Assembly (NCBI RefSeq): GCF_003951285.1
Contig: NZ_RXFQ01000003.1
Span: forward strand, 357,319-421,318
Source: Variovorax beijingensis
GTDB lineage: Bacteria; Pseudomonadota; Gammaproteobacteria; Burkholderiales; Burkholderiaceae_C
Direction: 5' to 3'
DNA: 64,000 nt
The notes under the pieces were generated by a model, which saw only the letters and a list, made by a program, of their open reading frames with translations, was not told the origin of the DNA and did no database searches. The position numbers were made by a program, and so were the translations under genes. Each line of letters begins with the position of its first letter. The stretch's first letter is position 1. Shown here piece by piece: positions 43,601 through 53,314 of the stretch.

Positions 43601-43820
43601 ATCGGCCGTGCGGCGCCTGCGGCCCATCGTGCTGACGGCGGCCGCGGCGGTGCTGGCGATGATTCCGCTTTCCCGCAGCGTGTTCTGGGGGCCGATGGCC
43701 GTGGCCATCATGGGCGGGCTGATCGTGGCGACCGTATTGACCCTGCTGGCGCTGCCGGCAATGTACGCCGCCGCCTTCCGCGTCAGGCGGGAGCCGAAAG
43801 AGCTCCCGATTCGCGCTTAA
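40665..43820 (+). CDS. RND efflux transporter inner-membrane pump (second system)
   Basis: 1051-aa AcrB-like RND pump. An N-terminal stretch of about 20 residues precedes the first helix (YLMVVLMVLGAFAYFQLG). Helix 4 carries Asp426-Asp427 in GLLVDDAIIAVEMMV for proton relay; two periplasmic domains and twelve helices are present in the usual order. Sequence differences from the first pump in this window are extensive, so they are not recent duplicates. Start in a 4-nt overlap with the adaptor gene. Confidence 0.94.
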   Translation: MTEGAATTAKPAGFNLSKWALDHAPLTRYLMVVLMVLGAFAYFQLGQDEDPPFTFRAMVVRTYWPGATAQQVAEQVTDKLERTLQEAPYADKIRSYSKPGESQIIFQIKDSSKAADVANVWYTVRKKVGDMRNTLPPGVQGPFFNDDFGDVYGVIYALESEGFSQAELKTLADEVRQQLLRVKDVAKVDQFGVQDQKVYIEISQKRVAQLGLDFNAVLAQLGSQNAIESAGTIQSPLDVVQVRVGGQFTSVEQLREMPIRGSSGNQLKLGDIAEVRRGYVDPPAVKVHHQGKEVVALGVSMAKGGDIIALGKALRATTAQIDQRLPAGVKLAQVQDQPVSVASSVNEFVGVLIEAVAIVLAVSIISLGLHKGGRFGWYIDIRPGLVVAITIPLVLAVTFLAMNYFGIGLHKISLGSLIIALGLLVDDAIIAVEMMVRKMEEGYDKVRAATFAYDVTAKPMLTGTLITAAGFLPIGIAKSVTGEYTFAIFAVTVIALVLSWIVSVYFVPYLGTLLLKVKPHDPEAPPHELFDTPFYNNFRRAVNWCVQYRWLTIGATVLIFALGIFGMGKVQQQFFPDSSRPEIMVDIWFPEGTSFAANEEVAKRVEQRIMKEEGVKTVSTWIGSGVPRFYLPLDQVFPQTNVSQLIVLAKDLKVRESLRIKLPALLAQEFPEVRGRVKLLPNGPPVPYPVQFRVIGTDPAQLRAHADEVKAVLRENANMRGVNDNWNESVKVIRLEVDQAKARALGVTSQAIAQASKTMFSGTTVGQYRENDLLIDIVLRQSADEREAISDIGNAYLPTTSGRSIPLTQIARPVFSWEPGVMWRENRDYAITVQGDVVEGLQGATVTEQLLPKLRQLEAGWHAAGEGGYRIEVAGAVEESSKGSASIVAGVPIMLFLVFTLLMLQLHSFSRSLLVFITGPMGIAGVAGALLLLNRPFGFVALLGVIALMGMIQRNAVILIDQIESDREAGVPAWDAIVESAVRRLRPIVLTAAAAVLAMIPLSRSVFWGPMAVAIMGGLIVATVLTLLALPAMYAAAFRVRREPKELPIRA

Positions 43821-43841
43821 AATACGCGGTTGACCGATTTC

Positions 43842-43908
43842 AGGCGGACGGTCTTTGGGCGGCGGGCATCCGGCAATCGGATGTCCGCGGCACCAGGGCC
43901 GTCCGCCT
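43842..43908. terminator. Long two-level hairpin after the RND pump gene
   Basis: Outer stem AGGCGGACGG (43842-43851) / CCGTCCGCCT (43899-43908) encloses an 11-bp inner stem, GCGGGCATCCG (43862-43872) / CGGATGTCCGC (43878-43888), with one G-T pair. TTTGC follows. It probably ends the RND transcript, but the T run is short, and it could also be a small structured RNA or a protected 3' end. Confidence 0.5.
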
Positions 43909-43934
43909 TTGCATTCACCTGAAAAATTTGGCAA

Positions 43935-44021
43935 GCGCGGGTGGCGAAATTGGTAGACGCACCAGGTTTAGGTCCTGACGTTCGCAAGAACGTGCCGGTT
44001 CGAGTCCGGCCCCGCGCACCA
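43935..44021 (+). tRNA. tRNA-Leu (anticodon UAG)
   Basis: 87-nt class II tRNA including an encoded CCA end. Acceptor stem GCGCGGG/CCCGCGC; D-arm with GGTAGACGC; anticodon loop TTTAGGT gives UAG; long variable arm CGTTCGCAAGAACG; T-loop TTCGAGT. It lies just upstream of tig. Confidence 0.97.
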
Positions 44022-44047
44022 GCCACACCCCTCACAAGGAAGACACC

Positions 44048-45361
44048 ATGACCGTGACCGTTGAAACTCTCGAGAAGCTCGAACGCAAGATCACGCTGAC
44101 CCTGCCGGTCGGCACCATCCAGTCCGAAGTCGATTCGCGCCTCAAGAAGCTCGCGCGCACCGTCAAGATGGATGGCTTCCGTCCCGGCAAGGTGCCGATG
44201 AACGTCGTGGCCCAGCGCTACGGCTACTCGGTGCACTACGAGGTCATGAACGACAAGGTCGGCGAAGCGTTCTCGCAGGCGGCCAACGAAGCCAAGCTGC
44301 GCGTGGCCGGCCAGCCCCGCATCACCGAGAAGGAAGAGTCGCCCGAAGGCCAGCTCGCCTTCGACGCCGTCTTCGAAGTGTTCCCTGAAGTCAAGATCAA
44401 CGACCTGTCGGGCGCCGAAGTCGAGAAGCTCTCGGCCGAAGTGGGCGACGACGCGATCGACAAGACGCTCGACATCCTGCGCAAGCAGCGCCGCACCTTC
44501 GCCCAGCGCGCCCAAGACGCCGTCGCGCAGGACGACGACCGCGTGACGGTCGATTTCGAAGGCAAGATCGATGGCGAGCCGTTCCCGGGCGGCAAGGCCG
44601 AAGACTTCCAGTTCATCGTCGGCGAAGGCCAGATGCTGAAGGAATTCGAAGACGCCGTGCGCGGCATGAAGGCCGGCGACAGCCGCACCTTCCCGCTCTC
44701 GTTCCCGGCCGACTACCACGGCAAGGACGTGGCCGGCAAGCAGGCCGACTTCATGGTCACCGTGAAGAAGATCGAAGCCTCGCACCTGCCCGAAGTCAAC
44801 GAGCAGCTCGCCAAGTCGCTCGGCATTGCCGAAGCCACGGTCGAAGGCCTGCGCGCCGACATCAAGAAGAACCTCGAGCGCGAAGTGAAGTTCCGCCTGC
44901 TGGCGCGCAACAAGAACGCCGTGATGGACACCCTGGTGGCCAACGCCGAGCTCGATCTGCCCAACGCGAGCGTGCAGTCCGAAGTGAACCGCATGGTGGA
45001 AGGCGCCCGCGCCGAGCTCAAGCAGCGCGGCATCAAGGACGCCGACAAGGCGCCGATTCCCGACGAAGTGTTCCGTCCCCAAGCCGAGCGCCGCGTGCGC
45101 CTGGGCCTCGTGGTGGCCGAACTGGTGCGTGCCAACAACCTGCAGGCCAAGCCCGAGCAGATCAAGGCCCACATCGACGAGCTGGCCGCCAGCTACGAAA
45201 AGCCGGCCGACGTGGTGCGCTGGTACTTCAGCGACAACAACCGCCTGGCCGAAGTCGAAGCCGTGGTCATCGAGAACAACGTGACCGATTTCGTGCTCGG
45301 CAAGGCCAAGGTCAACGAAAAGTCGGTGTCGTTCGACGAGCTGATGGCGCAACAAGGCTGA
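44048..45361 (+). CDS. tig: Trigger factor, ribosome-associated chaperone
   Basis: 437-aa chaperone/prolyl isomerase. The ribosome-binding signature GFRPGKVP is at residues 43-50, the FKBP-type PPIase domain runs from about 162 to 247 (DRVTVDFEGKIDGEPFPGG; FPADYHGKDVAG), and the C-terminal arms follow. AAGGAAG precedes the ATG. It is first in the protein-quality-control block tig-clpP-clpX-lon. Codon use is strongly biased (mainly C/G third bases), as for highly expressed genes. Confidence 0.97.
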   Translation: MTVTVETLEKLERKITLTLPVGTIQSEVDSRLKKLARTVKMDGFRPGKVPMNVVAQRYGYSVHYEVMNDKVGEAFSQAANEAKLRVAGQPRITEKEESPEGQLAFDAVFEVFPEVKINDLSGAEVEKLSAEVGDDAIDKTLDILRKQRRTFAQRAQDAVAQDDDRVTVDFEGKIDGEPFPGGKAEDFQFIVGEGQMLKEFEDAVRGMKAGDSRTFPLSFPADYHGKDVAGKQADFMVTVKKIEASHLPEVNEQLAKSLGIAEATVEGLRADIKKNLEREVKFRLLARNKNAVMDTLVANAELDLPNASVQSEVNRMVEGARAELKQRGIKDADKAPIPDEVFRPQAERRVRLGLVVAELVRANNLQAKPEQIKAHIDELAASYEKPADVVRWYFSDNNRLAEVEAVVIENNVTDFVLGKAKVNEKSVSFDELMAQQG

Positions 45362-45382
45362 TCCGCCGCCGCCTGCAATGCC

Positions 45383-45416
45383 AATGGGGCTTGTGCTTTG
45401 CGGCACGAGCCCCATT
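45383..45416 (+). terminator. Hairpin between tig and clpP
   Basis: AATGGGGCT (45383-45391) pairs with AGCCCCATT (45408-45416), and GTGC/GCAC extends the stem across a one-base bulge. TCAC follows, with no T tract, so it may be an attenuator or RNA-stability element rather than a full stop. Confidence 0.55.
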
Positions 45417-45475
45417 TCACTCAGGCGTACAGTAAATTCGAACAGCGAACGAACCCTTTTCCGGAGAGCAATTCA

Positions 45476-46084
45476 ATGAGCGCACAGGAAATCAAAGGCC
45501 TCGGCATGATCCCGATGGTCATCGAGCAGTCGGGCCGCGGCGAGCGGTCCTACGACATCTATTCGCGTCTCCTCAAGGAACGCATCATTTTCCTGGTGGG
45601 CGAGGTGAACGACCAGACCGCCAACCTCGTGGTGGCGCAGTTGCTGTTCCTTGAGAGCGAGAACCCGGACAAGGACATTTCGTTCTACATCAATTCCCCG
45701 GGCGGCAGCGTGAGCGCCGGCATGGCCATCTACGACACCATGCAGTTCATCAAGCCCGACGTTTCCACCATGTGCATCGGCTTTGCGGCCAGCATGGGCG
45801 CCTTCCTGCTGGCGGCCGGCGAAAAGGGCAAGCGCTTCTCGCTGCCCAATTCGAAGATCATGATCCACCAGGTGCTCGGCGGCGCGCGCGGCCAGGCGAC
45901 GGACATCGAGATCCACGCCCGCGACATCCTGCGCACCAAGGACCAGATGAACCGCATCCTGGCCGAGCGCACGGGCCAACCGCTCGAAAAAGTCAAGTCG
46001 GACACCGAGCGCGACTATTTCCTCACGGCCGACGAAGCCAAGGAATACGGCCTGGTGGACCAGGTCATTGCGAAGCGCAGCTGA
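45476..46084 (+). CDS. clpP: ATP-dependent Clp protease proteolytic subunit
   Basis: 202-aa serine protease, forms the barrel of ClpXP and ClpAP. Catalytic triad Ser106 (GFAASMG), His131 (IMIHQVLGG) and Asp180 can be placed by family alignment. The N-terminal 14 residues before the mature start are the usual propeptide ([20 protein letters not shown] lies at the maturation region). The ATG at 45476 follows GGAGAG. Confidence 0.97.
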   Translation: MSAQEIKGLGMIPMVIEQSGRGERSYDIYSRLLKERIIFLVGEVNDQTANLVVAQLLFLESENPDKDISFYINSPGGSVSAGMAIYDTMQFIKPDVSTMCIGFAASMGAFLLAAGEKGKRFSLPNSKIMIHQVLGGARGQATDIEIHARDILRTKDQMNRILAERTGQPLEKVKSDTERDYFLTADEAKEYGLVDQVIAKRS

Positions 46085-46132
46085 TCAATTGAGCCCGTGC
46101 CGCGGCGCCGGCGGCGCCAAAAAGGCAAAAAC

Positions 46133-46163
46133 CGGCGTTTCCCACACGGGAAACGCCGTTTTT
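46133..46163 (+). terminator. Strong terminator between clpP and clpX
   Basis: Perfect 11-bp stem CGGCGTTTCCC / GGGAAACGCCG with an ACAC loop, followed by TTTTTG; an A run on the left makes it look bidirectional. clpX starts only 43 bp further on, so clpX needs its own promoter or read-through. Confidence 0.87.
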
Positions 46164-46206
46164 GTTTAGTTATCATTGTCCCCACCCCGTTACGAGGCAC
46201 CTGTCC

Positions 46207-47472
46207 ATGGCCGAAAAAAAAGGCTCTTCCAGCGAAAAAACGCTTTATTGCTCGTTCTGCGGCAAGAGCCAGCATGAGGTCAAGAAGCTGATCGCGGGCC
46301 CTTCGGTCTTCATTTGCGACGAGTGCATCGACCTTTGCAACGAAATCATCCGCGACGAGCTCCCGGCCGGTGAAGAGGCGCGCGAGGCGCGCAGCGACCT
46401 GCCCACGCCGCTGGAAATCAAGACCAACCTCGACAACTACGTGATCGGCCAGGAGCCGGCCAAGCGCATGCTGTCGGTGGCGGTCTACAACCACTACAAG
46501 CGCCTGCGCCACAAGGAAAAGGCCAAGGGCGACGATGTCGAGCTCAGCAAGAGCAACATCCTCCTGATCGGGCCCACCGGCTCGGGCAAGACGCTGCTCG
46601 CGCAGACGCTCGCGCGCATGCTCGACGTGCCCTTCGTGATGGCCGACGCCACCACGCTGACCGAAGCCGGCTACGTGGGCGAGGACGTCGAGAACATCAT
46701 CCAGAAGCTGCTGCAAAGCTGCAACTACGAGGTCGAGCGCGCCCAGCGCGGCATCGTCTACATCGACGAGATCGACAAGATCTCGCGCAAGTCGGACAAC
46801 CCGTCCATCACGCGCGACGTGTCGGGCGAGGGCGTGCAGCAGGCGCTGCTCAAGCTCATCGAAGGCACCATGGCCAGCGTGCCGCCCCAGGGCGGGCGCA
46901 AGCACCCGAACCAGGACTTCCTGCAGATCGACACGACCAACATCCTGTTCATCTGCGGCGGCGCCTTCGCCGGCCTCGAGAAGGTCATCGAGAACCGTAC
47001 CGAAGCCTCGGGCATCGGCTTCGGCGCTTCGGTCAAGAGCAAGGCGCAGCGCAGCATCACCGAGGTGTTCCGCGAAGTCGAGCCCGAAGACCTGATCAAG
47101 TTCGGCCTGATCCCCGAACTGGTGGGCCGCATGCCCGTGGTGGCTTCGCTGGCCGAGCTCAGCGAAGACGCGCTGGTGCAGATCCTGACCGAGCCCAAGA
47201 ACGCGGTGGTCAAGCAGTTCACCAAGCTGCTGCAGATGGAAGGCGTCGATCTCGAGATCCGCCCCGCGGCCCTCAAGGCCATTGCACGCAAGGCGCTGGC
47301 CCGCAAGACCGGCGCGCGGGGCCTTCGTTCGATCCTCGAACAGTCGCTGATCGACACCATGTTCGAGCTGCCGAATGCCACCAACGTCGACAAGGTTGTG
47401 GTCGAGGAATCCACAATTGATGAAAACAAGCCGCCGCTGCTCGTCTACCGCGAAGCGGCCAAGAAGGCCTGA
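46207..47472 (+). CDS. clpX: ATP-dependent Clp protease ATPase subunit
   Basis: 421-aa AAA+ unfoldase. N-terminal zinc domain CSFCGKSQ...CDECIDLC (four Cys); Walker A GPTGSGKT; pore loop GYVGEDVE; Walker [11 protein letters not shown]; ClpP-contacting IGF loop in SGIGFGASV. Length is normal. It recognises substrates for ClpXP. A short lysine-rich start ([10 protein letters not shown]) precedes the zinc domain. Confidence 0.98.
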   Translation: MAEKKGSSSEKTLYCSFCGKSQHEVKKLIAGPSVFICDECIDLCNEIIRDELPAGEEAREARSDLPTPLEIKTNLDNYVIGQEPAKRMLSVAVYNHYKRLRHKEKAKGDDVELSKSNILLIGPTGSGKTLLAQTLARMLDVPFVMADATTLTEAGYVGEDVENIIQKLLQSCNYEVERAQRGIVYIDEIDKISRKSDNPSITRDVSGEGVQQALLKLIEGTMASVPPQGGRKHPNQDFLQIDTTNILFICGGAFAGLEKVIENRTEASGIGFGASVKSKAQRSITEVFREVEPEDLIKFGLIPELVGRMPVVASLAELSEDALVQILTEPKNAVVKQFTKLLQMEGVDLEIRPAALKAIARKALARKTGARGLRSILEQSLIDTMFELPNATNVDKVVVEESTIDENKPPLLVYREAAKKA

Positions 47473-47480
47473 GTGAACGC

Positions 47481-47514
47481 GGCGCCGGCTCTTTTCAACA
47501 AGGCGTCCGGCGCC
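47481..47514 (+). other. Hairpin after clpX
   Basis: GGCGCCGG (47481-47488) pairs with CCGGCGCC (47507-47514), an 8-bp stem with an 18-nt loop, 8 bp after the clpX stop. No T tract. Possible processing or weak termination structure before lon. Confidence 0.45.
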
Positions 47515-47538
47515 TTCGACAAAGACCGGGTGCACGGG

Positions 47539-47566
47539 CTTGAAATGCCCGAACACCCATCCATCT
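47539..47566 (+). promoter_or_regulatory. Sigma-32-like heat-shock promoter of lon
   Basis: CTTGAAA (47539-47545) is a perfect sigma-32 -35 element; after 13 bp, ATCCATCT (47559-47566) matches most of the CCCCATNT -10. It lies 26 bp before the lon ATG. Heat-shock control of lon is well known in Proteobacteria. Confidence 0.65.
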
Positions 47567-47591
47567 TTGCCTGATCAATCAAAGGATATTC

Positions 47592-50033
<2,442 letters not shown>

Positions 50034-50043
50034 TTGGCAGAAC

Positions 50044-50073
50044 TTGCCGAGCCCCGAAAAAGTGTTCTATAAT
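50044..50073 (+). promoter_or_regulatory. Promoter of tRNA-Gly
   Basis: TTGCCG (50044-50049), an 18-bp spacer, and a perfect TATAAT (50068-50073), ending 14 bp before the tRNA. Confidence 0.78.
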
Positions 50074-50087
50074 TCGAGGCTCGAAAC

Positions 50088-50163
50088 GCGGGAATAGCTC
50101 AGTTGGTAGAGCGCAACCTTGCCAAGGTTGAGGTCGAGAGTTCGAGACTCTTTTCCCGCTCCA
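50088..50163 (+). tRNA. tRNA-Gly (anticodon GCC)
   Basis: 76 nt with encoded CCA. Acceptor GCGGGAA/TTCCCGC, D-loop AGTTGGTAGAGC, anticodon arm CAACC-TTGCCAA-GGTTG, T-loop TTCGAGA. Confidence 0.98.
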
Positions 50164-50170
50164 GTTTTTG

Positions 50171-50199
50171 AAAAAGGGAAGCACTGCTTCCCTTTTTTT
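50171..50199 (+). terminator. Intrinsic terminator between tRNA-Gly and tRNA-Cys
   Basis: AAAAAGGGAAGC-act-GCTTCCCTTTTT is a 12-bp perfect stem followed by a seven-T run. It is also symmetric, so it could act in both directions. tRNA-Cys begins only 30 bp later. Confidence 0.85.
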
Positions 50200-50228
50200 C
50201 GCGAATTCGATTTCGTTTTCAGCAGCGT

Positions 50229-50302
50229 GGCGCGATAGCAAAGCGGTTATGCAACGGATTGCAAATCCGTCTAGCCCGGTTCGACTCCGGGTCGCGCCTC
50301 CA
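50229..50302 (+). tRNA. tRNA-Cys (anticodon GCA)
   Basis: 74 nt with encoded CCA. Acceptor GGCGCGA/TCGCGCC, anticodon arm ACGGA-TTGCAAA-TCCGT, T-loop TTCGACT. Confidence 0.98.
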
Positions 50303-50348
50303 CCCTCTCTCTGATCAAGTTCGATCCGCCCTCCACCGAAAAAACCAG

Positions 50349-50393
50349 CCCCGCCAACCTGCGTTGCCGGGGCCCGTTTCGTTTGGGTTATCG
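50349..50393 (+). promoter_or_regulatory. Hairpin and weak promoter-like element before tRNA-Leu(UAA)
   Basis: CCCCGCCAAC-ctgc-GTTGCCGGGG (50349-50372) is an imperfect hairpin after tRNA-Cys. Overlapping it, TTGCCG (50364-50369), 18 bp, TTATCG (50388-50393) repeats the -35 and spacing of the tRNA-Gly promoter but with a poor -10. Confidence 0.35.
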
Positions 50394-50411
50394 TCGATGT
50401 TCAACCCGAGG

Positions 50412-50503
50412 CCCGGATGGTGAAATTGGTAGACACATCGGACTTAAAATCCGCCGCTTCCTTAATCGGGGCATACGGGTTCGACCCCCGTTCCGGGCAC
50501 CAC
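50412..50503 (+). tRNA. tRNA-Leu (anticodon UAA)
   Basis: 92-nt class II tRNA with encoded CCA. Acceptor GCCCGGA/TCCGGGC, D-arm GGTAGACACA, anticodon arm TCGGA-CTTAAAA-TCCGC gives UAA, long variable arm, T-arm ACGGG-TTCGACC-CCCGT. Confidence 0.96.
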
Positions 50504-50524
50504 ATTTAGACAAGGGAGCACTCC

Positions 50525-51157
50525 ATGCCTCGTTACAACGCTCCATTTGAAATCCATGTGCACGGCGACGTGCCCTTGCGCTCCGACGTCGGCTTCGACC
50601 AGATCCAGGAAGCGCTCAAGCCGCTGTGGGCCTATGCGGGCGCCAAGTCGCTCGCCGACGGCGCGACGAGCACCTACGAAGAAGAACCCGGCATCCGTTT
50701 CGAGCAGAAGGACCACATGCTCCAGATCTGCTGGACGGTGCCGGGCGACGAGGACTTTCGCCAGGCGCTCGACGAAATGTGCATGGCCCTGAACGAGTTG
50801 TCCGAGCGCGGTGCCGCAATCGAGGTCACCTTCTACGACACCGACTTCGACGAGGAGGAGGGCGACCCCGACGAAGAGTCGCGCGACGATTTCCTGATGC
50901 TGTTCGTCGGCCCCAATCCGGCCGCGATCATGCAGGTGCAACGCGACCTGCTGGTGGAAGACGTTGTCAACCTGATGGAGCGCCACTTCGATGGCGCCGA
51001 GCTCGGCGGTGTGGTGTCCGAGATCGACCGCCTTTTCAGCGACCGCTTCGATGCGCTCGTGAACTCGCTCGAGATCGGCAAGCGCCCGCGCGGCACCGGC
51101 GGCAGTGGCAGCGGCGGTGGGCATGGCGGCGGCCGCCGCCCGCGCCACCTGCACTGA
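50525..51157 (+). CDS. Conserved acidic protein of unknown function with glycine/histidine-rich tail
   Basis: 210-aa soluble protein beginning MPRYNAPFEIHVHGDVPLR. The body (to about residue 185) is acidic with an Asp/Glu-rich stretch TDFDEEEGDPDEESRDD near residue 115; a C-terminal tail of about 25 residues is Gly/Ser/His/Arg-rich (SGGGHGGGRRPRHLH). No membrane segment, signal or catalytic motif is recognised. It looks like a betaproteobacterial DUF family. It starts 21 bp after tRNA-Leu with a GGAG-type ribosome site, so it is probably read from the tRNA promoter region. Confidence 0.8.
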   Translation: MPRYNAPFEIHVHGDVPLRSDVGFDQIQEALKPLWAYAGAKSLADGATSTYEEEPGIRFEQKDHMLQICWTVPGDEDFRQALDEMCMALNELSERGAAIEVTFYDTDFDEEEGDPDEESRDDFLMLFVGPNPAAIMQVQRDLLVEDVVNLMERHFDGAELGGVVSEIDRLFSDRFDALVNSLEIGKRPRGTGGSGSGGGHGGGRRPRHLH

Positions 51158-51208
51158 TCCGATCGGGCCAAGGCTGCGTCCGGCGCCCGGTTGACCATCC
51201 ATCGCCGC

Positions 51209-52510
51209 ATGGCGCTGTTTTCGTCTTCAGCCCTGAATCCCGGCGTGCGCAAGCGCGAGGTGTTCGGCTGGGCCATGTACGACTTTGCCAATTCCGGCTA
51301 CACCACGGTCGTCATCACGGCCGTGTTTGCCGCCTATTTCGTGGGCGGTATCGCCAAGGGCGCGCCGTGGGCCGCCTTCGCCTGGACCGCGGCGCTCAGC
51401 GCCTCCTATGCCGTCGTCATGATCTCGATGCCCGCGATCGGCGCCTGGGCCGACCGGCGCGCAGCCAAGAAGCGCGTGCTCGTGGTCGCGACGGTCGGCT
51501 GCGTCGTTGCGACAGTCGCGCTCGCACTCACGCCGAGGTTCTCGGGGGCCATGGGTGTCGCGGTCGCGATGGCGCTGATCATTGTCTCGAACACCTTCTA
51601 TTCCTACGGCGAGTCGCTGACCGGCGCCTTCCTGCCCGAACTCGCAACCGCCGAGGGCATGGGCAAGGTCAGCGGATGGGGCTGGAGTTTCGGCTACGTC
51701 GGCGGCATGCTGGCGCTCGGGCTGTGCCTGGCCTATGTGCTGTCGGCCCAGGCGAAAGGCTTGCCCGCGTCGCACTTCGTTCCGGTCACGATGTTGATCA
51801 CGGCGGCCATCTACGGTGCAGCCGCTTCTGCCACCTTTGTTCTCCTGCCCGAGCGTGCGCAGCCCCGAACGGCCGGCAGCGCAGTGGGCGCGTGGCAGCA
51901 ATTGCGCGCCACCTTCCGGCAGGCCCGCGCCTACCGCGATTTCATGCAGTTGCTGGCCTGCACCGTCTGCTACCAGGGCGGCGTGGCGGTGGCCATCACG
52001 CTTGCGGCCATCTATGCCGAGCAGGTCATCGGCTTCGTGGCGAGCGAGACCATGGTGCTGATCTTCGTGCTCAACATTGCGGCCGCCGTCGGCGCCTTCG
52101 GCTTCGGCTACGTGCAGGACCGCGTCGGCCACAAGATCTCGCTGGCCGGCACGCTGGTGGCATGGATCGCGGTCTGCGTGATTGCCGCGATGGCGACCAC
52201 CAAGGGTACCTTCTGGTGGGCTGCCGCAATCGCGGGGCTCGCCATGGGCTCGAGCCAGTCGGCCGGCCGTGCGATGACCGGCTATCTGGCGCCGCCGCGG
52301 CAGCTCGCGGAGTTCTTCGGGCTCTGGACCTTTGCCACGCGGCTCGCGAGCATCATCGGTCCGCTGATGTTCGGCGCCATCACCTGGGCCGCGGGCGGCA
52401 ACCAGCGCATCGCCATTCTCTCGACCGCGGCGCTGTTCGTTGCGGGACTGCTGCTGTTGCTGCCCATCGACATGGCGCGTGGGAGGGCGGCCGCGCAGCG
52501 CAGCGGATAA
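51209..52510 (+). CDS. UMF1-type major facilitator transporter
   Basis: 433-aa carrier with about twelve membrane segments. The family signature VFGWAMYDFANSGYTTVVITAVFAAYF begins near residue 15 (shown beyond 20 only by position), with TFYSYGESLTGAFLPELA and a second-half GSSQSAGRAMTGYLAPPRQLAEFFGL. Members resemble yeast Atg22, a vacuolar amino-acid exporter; the bacterial substrate is unknown. A TTG at 51191 would add six residues; the ATG at 51209 is preferred. Confidence 0.87.
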   Translation: MALFSSSALNPGVRKREVFGWAMYDFANSGYTTVVITAVFAAYFVGGIAKGAPWAAFAWTAALSASYAVVMISMPAIGAWADRRAAKKRVLVVATVGCVVATVALALTPRFSGAMGVAVAMALIIVSNTFYSYGESLTGAFLPELATAEGMGKVSGWGWSFGYVGGMLALGLCLAYVLSAQAKGLPASHFVPVTMLITAAIYGAAASATFVLLPERAQPRTAGSAVGAWQQLRATFRQARAYRDFMQLLACTVCYQGGVAVAITLAAIYAEQVIGFVASETMVLIFVLNIAAAVGAFGFGYVQDRVGHKISLAGTLVAWIAVCVIAAMATTKGTFWWAAAIAGLAMGSSQSAGRAMTGYLAPPRQLAEFFGLWTFATRLASIIGPLMFGAITWAAGGNQRIAILSTAALFVAGLLLLLPIDMARGRAAAQRSG

Positions 52511-52519
52511 GCCCGCCGA

Positions 52520-53299
52520 TCAGGGCATCCGCTGCCGCAGGGACTTCGGCACGCGATAGCGCTCGCCGTCGTAGCGCAGCGTCAAGGTATTGAAGCGTGC
52601 GGGCATGGCCTTTTCGGTGCAGCCCTGGTCCTCCTGCATCTGCGCGCGGCTCTGCACCAGCGTGCGCGACAGCTGCAGATCGGCGTAGCCGTTGCTCGCC
52701 GATTTGCCGACCGAAAGCATCGTGCGAAGCTGCTCGAAGCGGCCGGTGCAGGTGCTGTCCCATTCGCCGCTGTCGTGGTCGAGTTCGACCTCCTGGAGCA
52801 CCTGGCGCAGCTTGCTGCCATGGTGCACGTAGAGGCGGATGGTTTCGCTAGCCACCGTGCTGCCCGGTGCCGTGCCTCTGTAGCGCACGCGCAGACCGAA
52901 GGCGCGCGTGTCGGACGACAGCACGTAGCGCGAGGTGTCGATGCGGATGTCCTGGATGGCGGTCGCGTTGTCTTCGTCGAGCGCCTCGGGCTGGAAGATG
53001 CGGCCGATCACCGTGTCGCGCTCGGTGTTGCCGTTGTCGGGCCGCTGGATCAGCAGCAGTTCGAGATCGAAGACCTTGGCGCCCGCGCTGCTGGTTTCGC
53101 GCGGCACAGGCAGTACCACGATGCTGCGCCCCGCAAACGCGGGCCAGAGCTTGCAGGCGGCCAGGCGCTCGTCGAGCGGACGGTTCGGATAGAGCTTGGC
53201 ATGCATGCGCTCGGCGAGGCCGCTCTCGCAGGCCGCATGGCCGAGGCCCGCAGCCGAGAGGCCGAGCAGCAGCAGGGCGCGGCGCAAAAGAAAATGCAT
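52520..53299 (-). CDS. Secreted hypothetical protein
   Basis: 259-aa protein with a Sec signal peptide (MHFLLRRALLLLGLSAAGLGHAA). The mature part has four or more cysteines (CESGLAE, CKLWPAF, DSTCTG, QGCTEK), suggesting periplasmic disulfides, and no recognised domain. It lies 15 bp downstream of murI on the same strand and may be in the same transcript as fumA-murI. Confidence 0.8.
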   Translation of the reverse strand: MHFLLRRALLLLGLSAAGLGHAACESGLAERMHAKLYPNRPLDERLAACKLWPAFAGRSIVVLPVPRETSSAGAKVFDLELLLIQRPDNGNTERDTVIGRIFQPEALDEDNATAIQDIRIDTSRYVLSSDTRAFGLRVRYRGTAPGSTVASETIRLYVHHGSKLRQVLQEVELDHDSGEWDSTCTGRFEQLRTMLSVGKSASNGYADLQLSRTLVQSRAQMQEDQGCTEKAMPARFNTLTLRYDGERYRVPKSLRQRMP

Positions 53300-53314
53300 G
53301 GTGTCGGATCGGCT

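Noticed and set aside
40557..43934. Open frame of 1125 codons on the minus strand opposite the second RND pump
   Set aside because: Antisense artefact of high GC; the plus strand encodes a complete RND protein with all motifs.
51191..51208. TTG start for the UMF1 transporter
   Set aside because: An ATG lies six codons later in the same frame and gives the expected start; neither has a good ribosome site.
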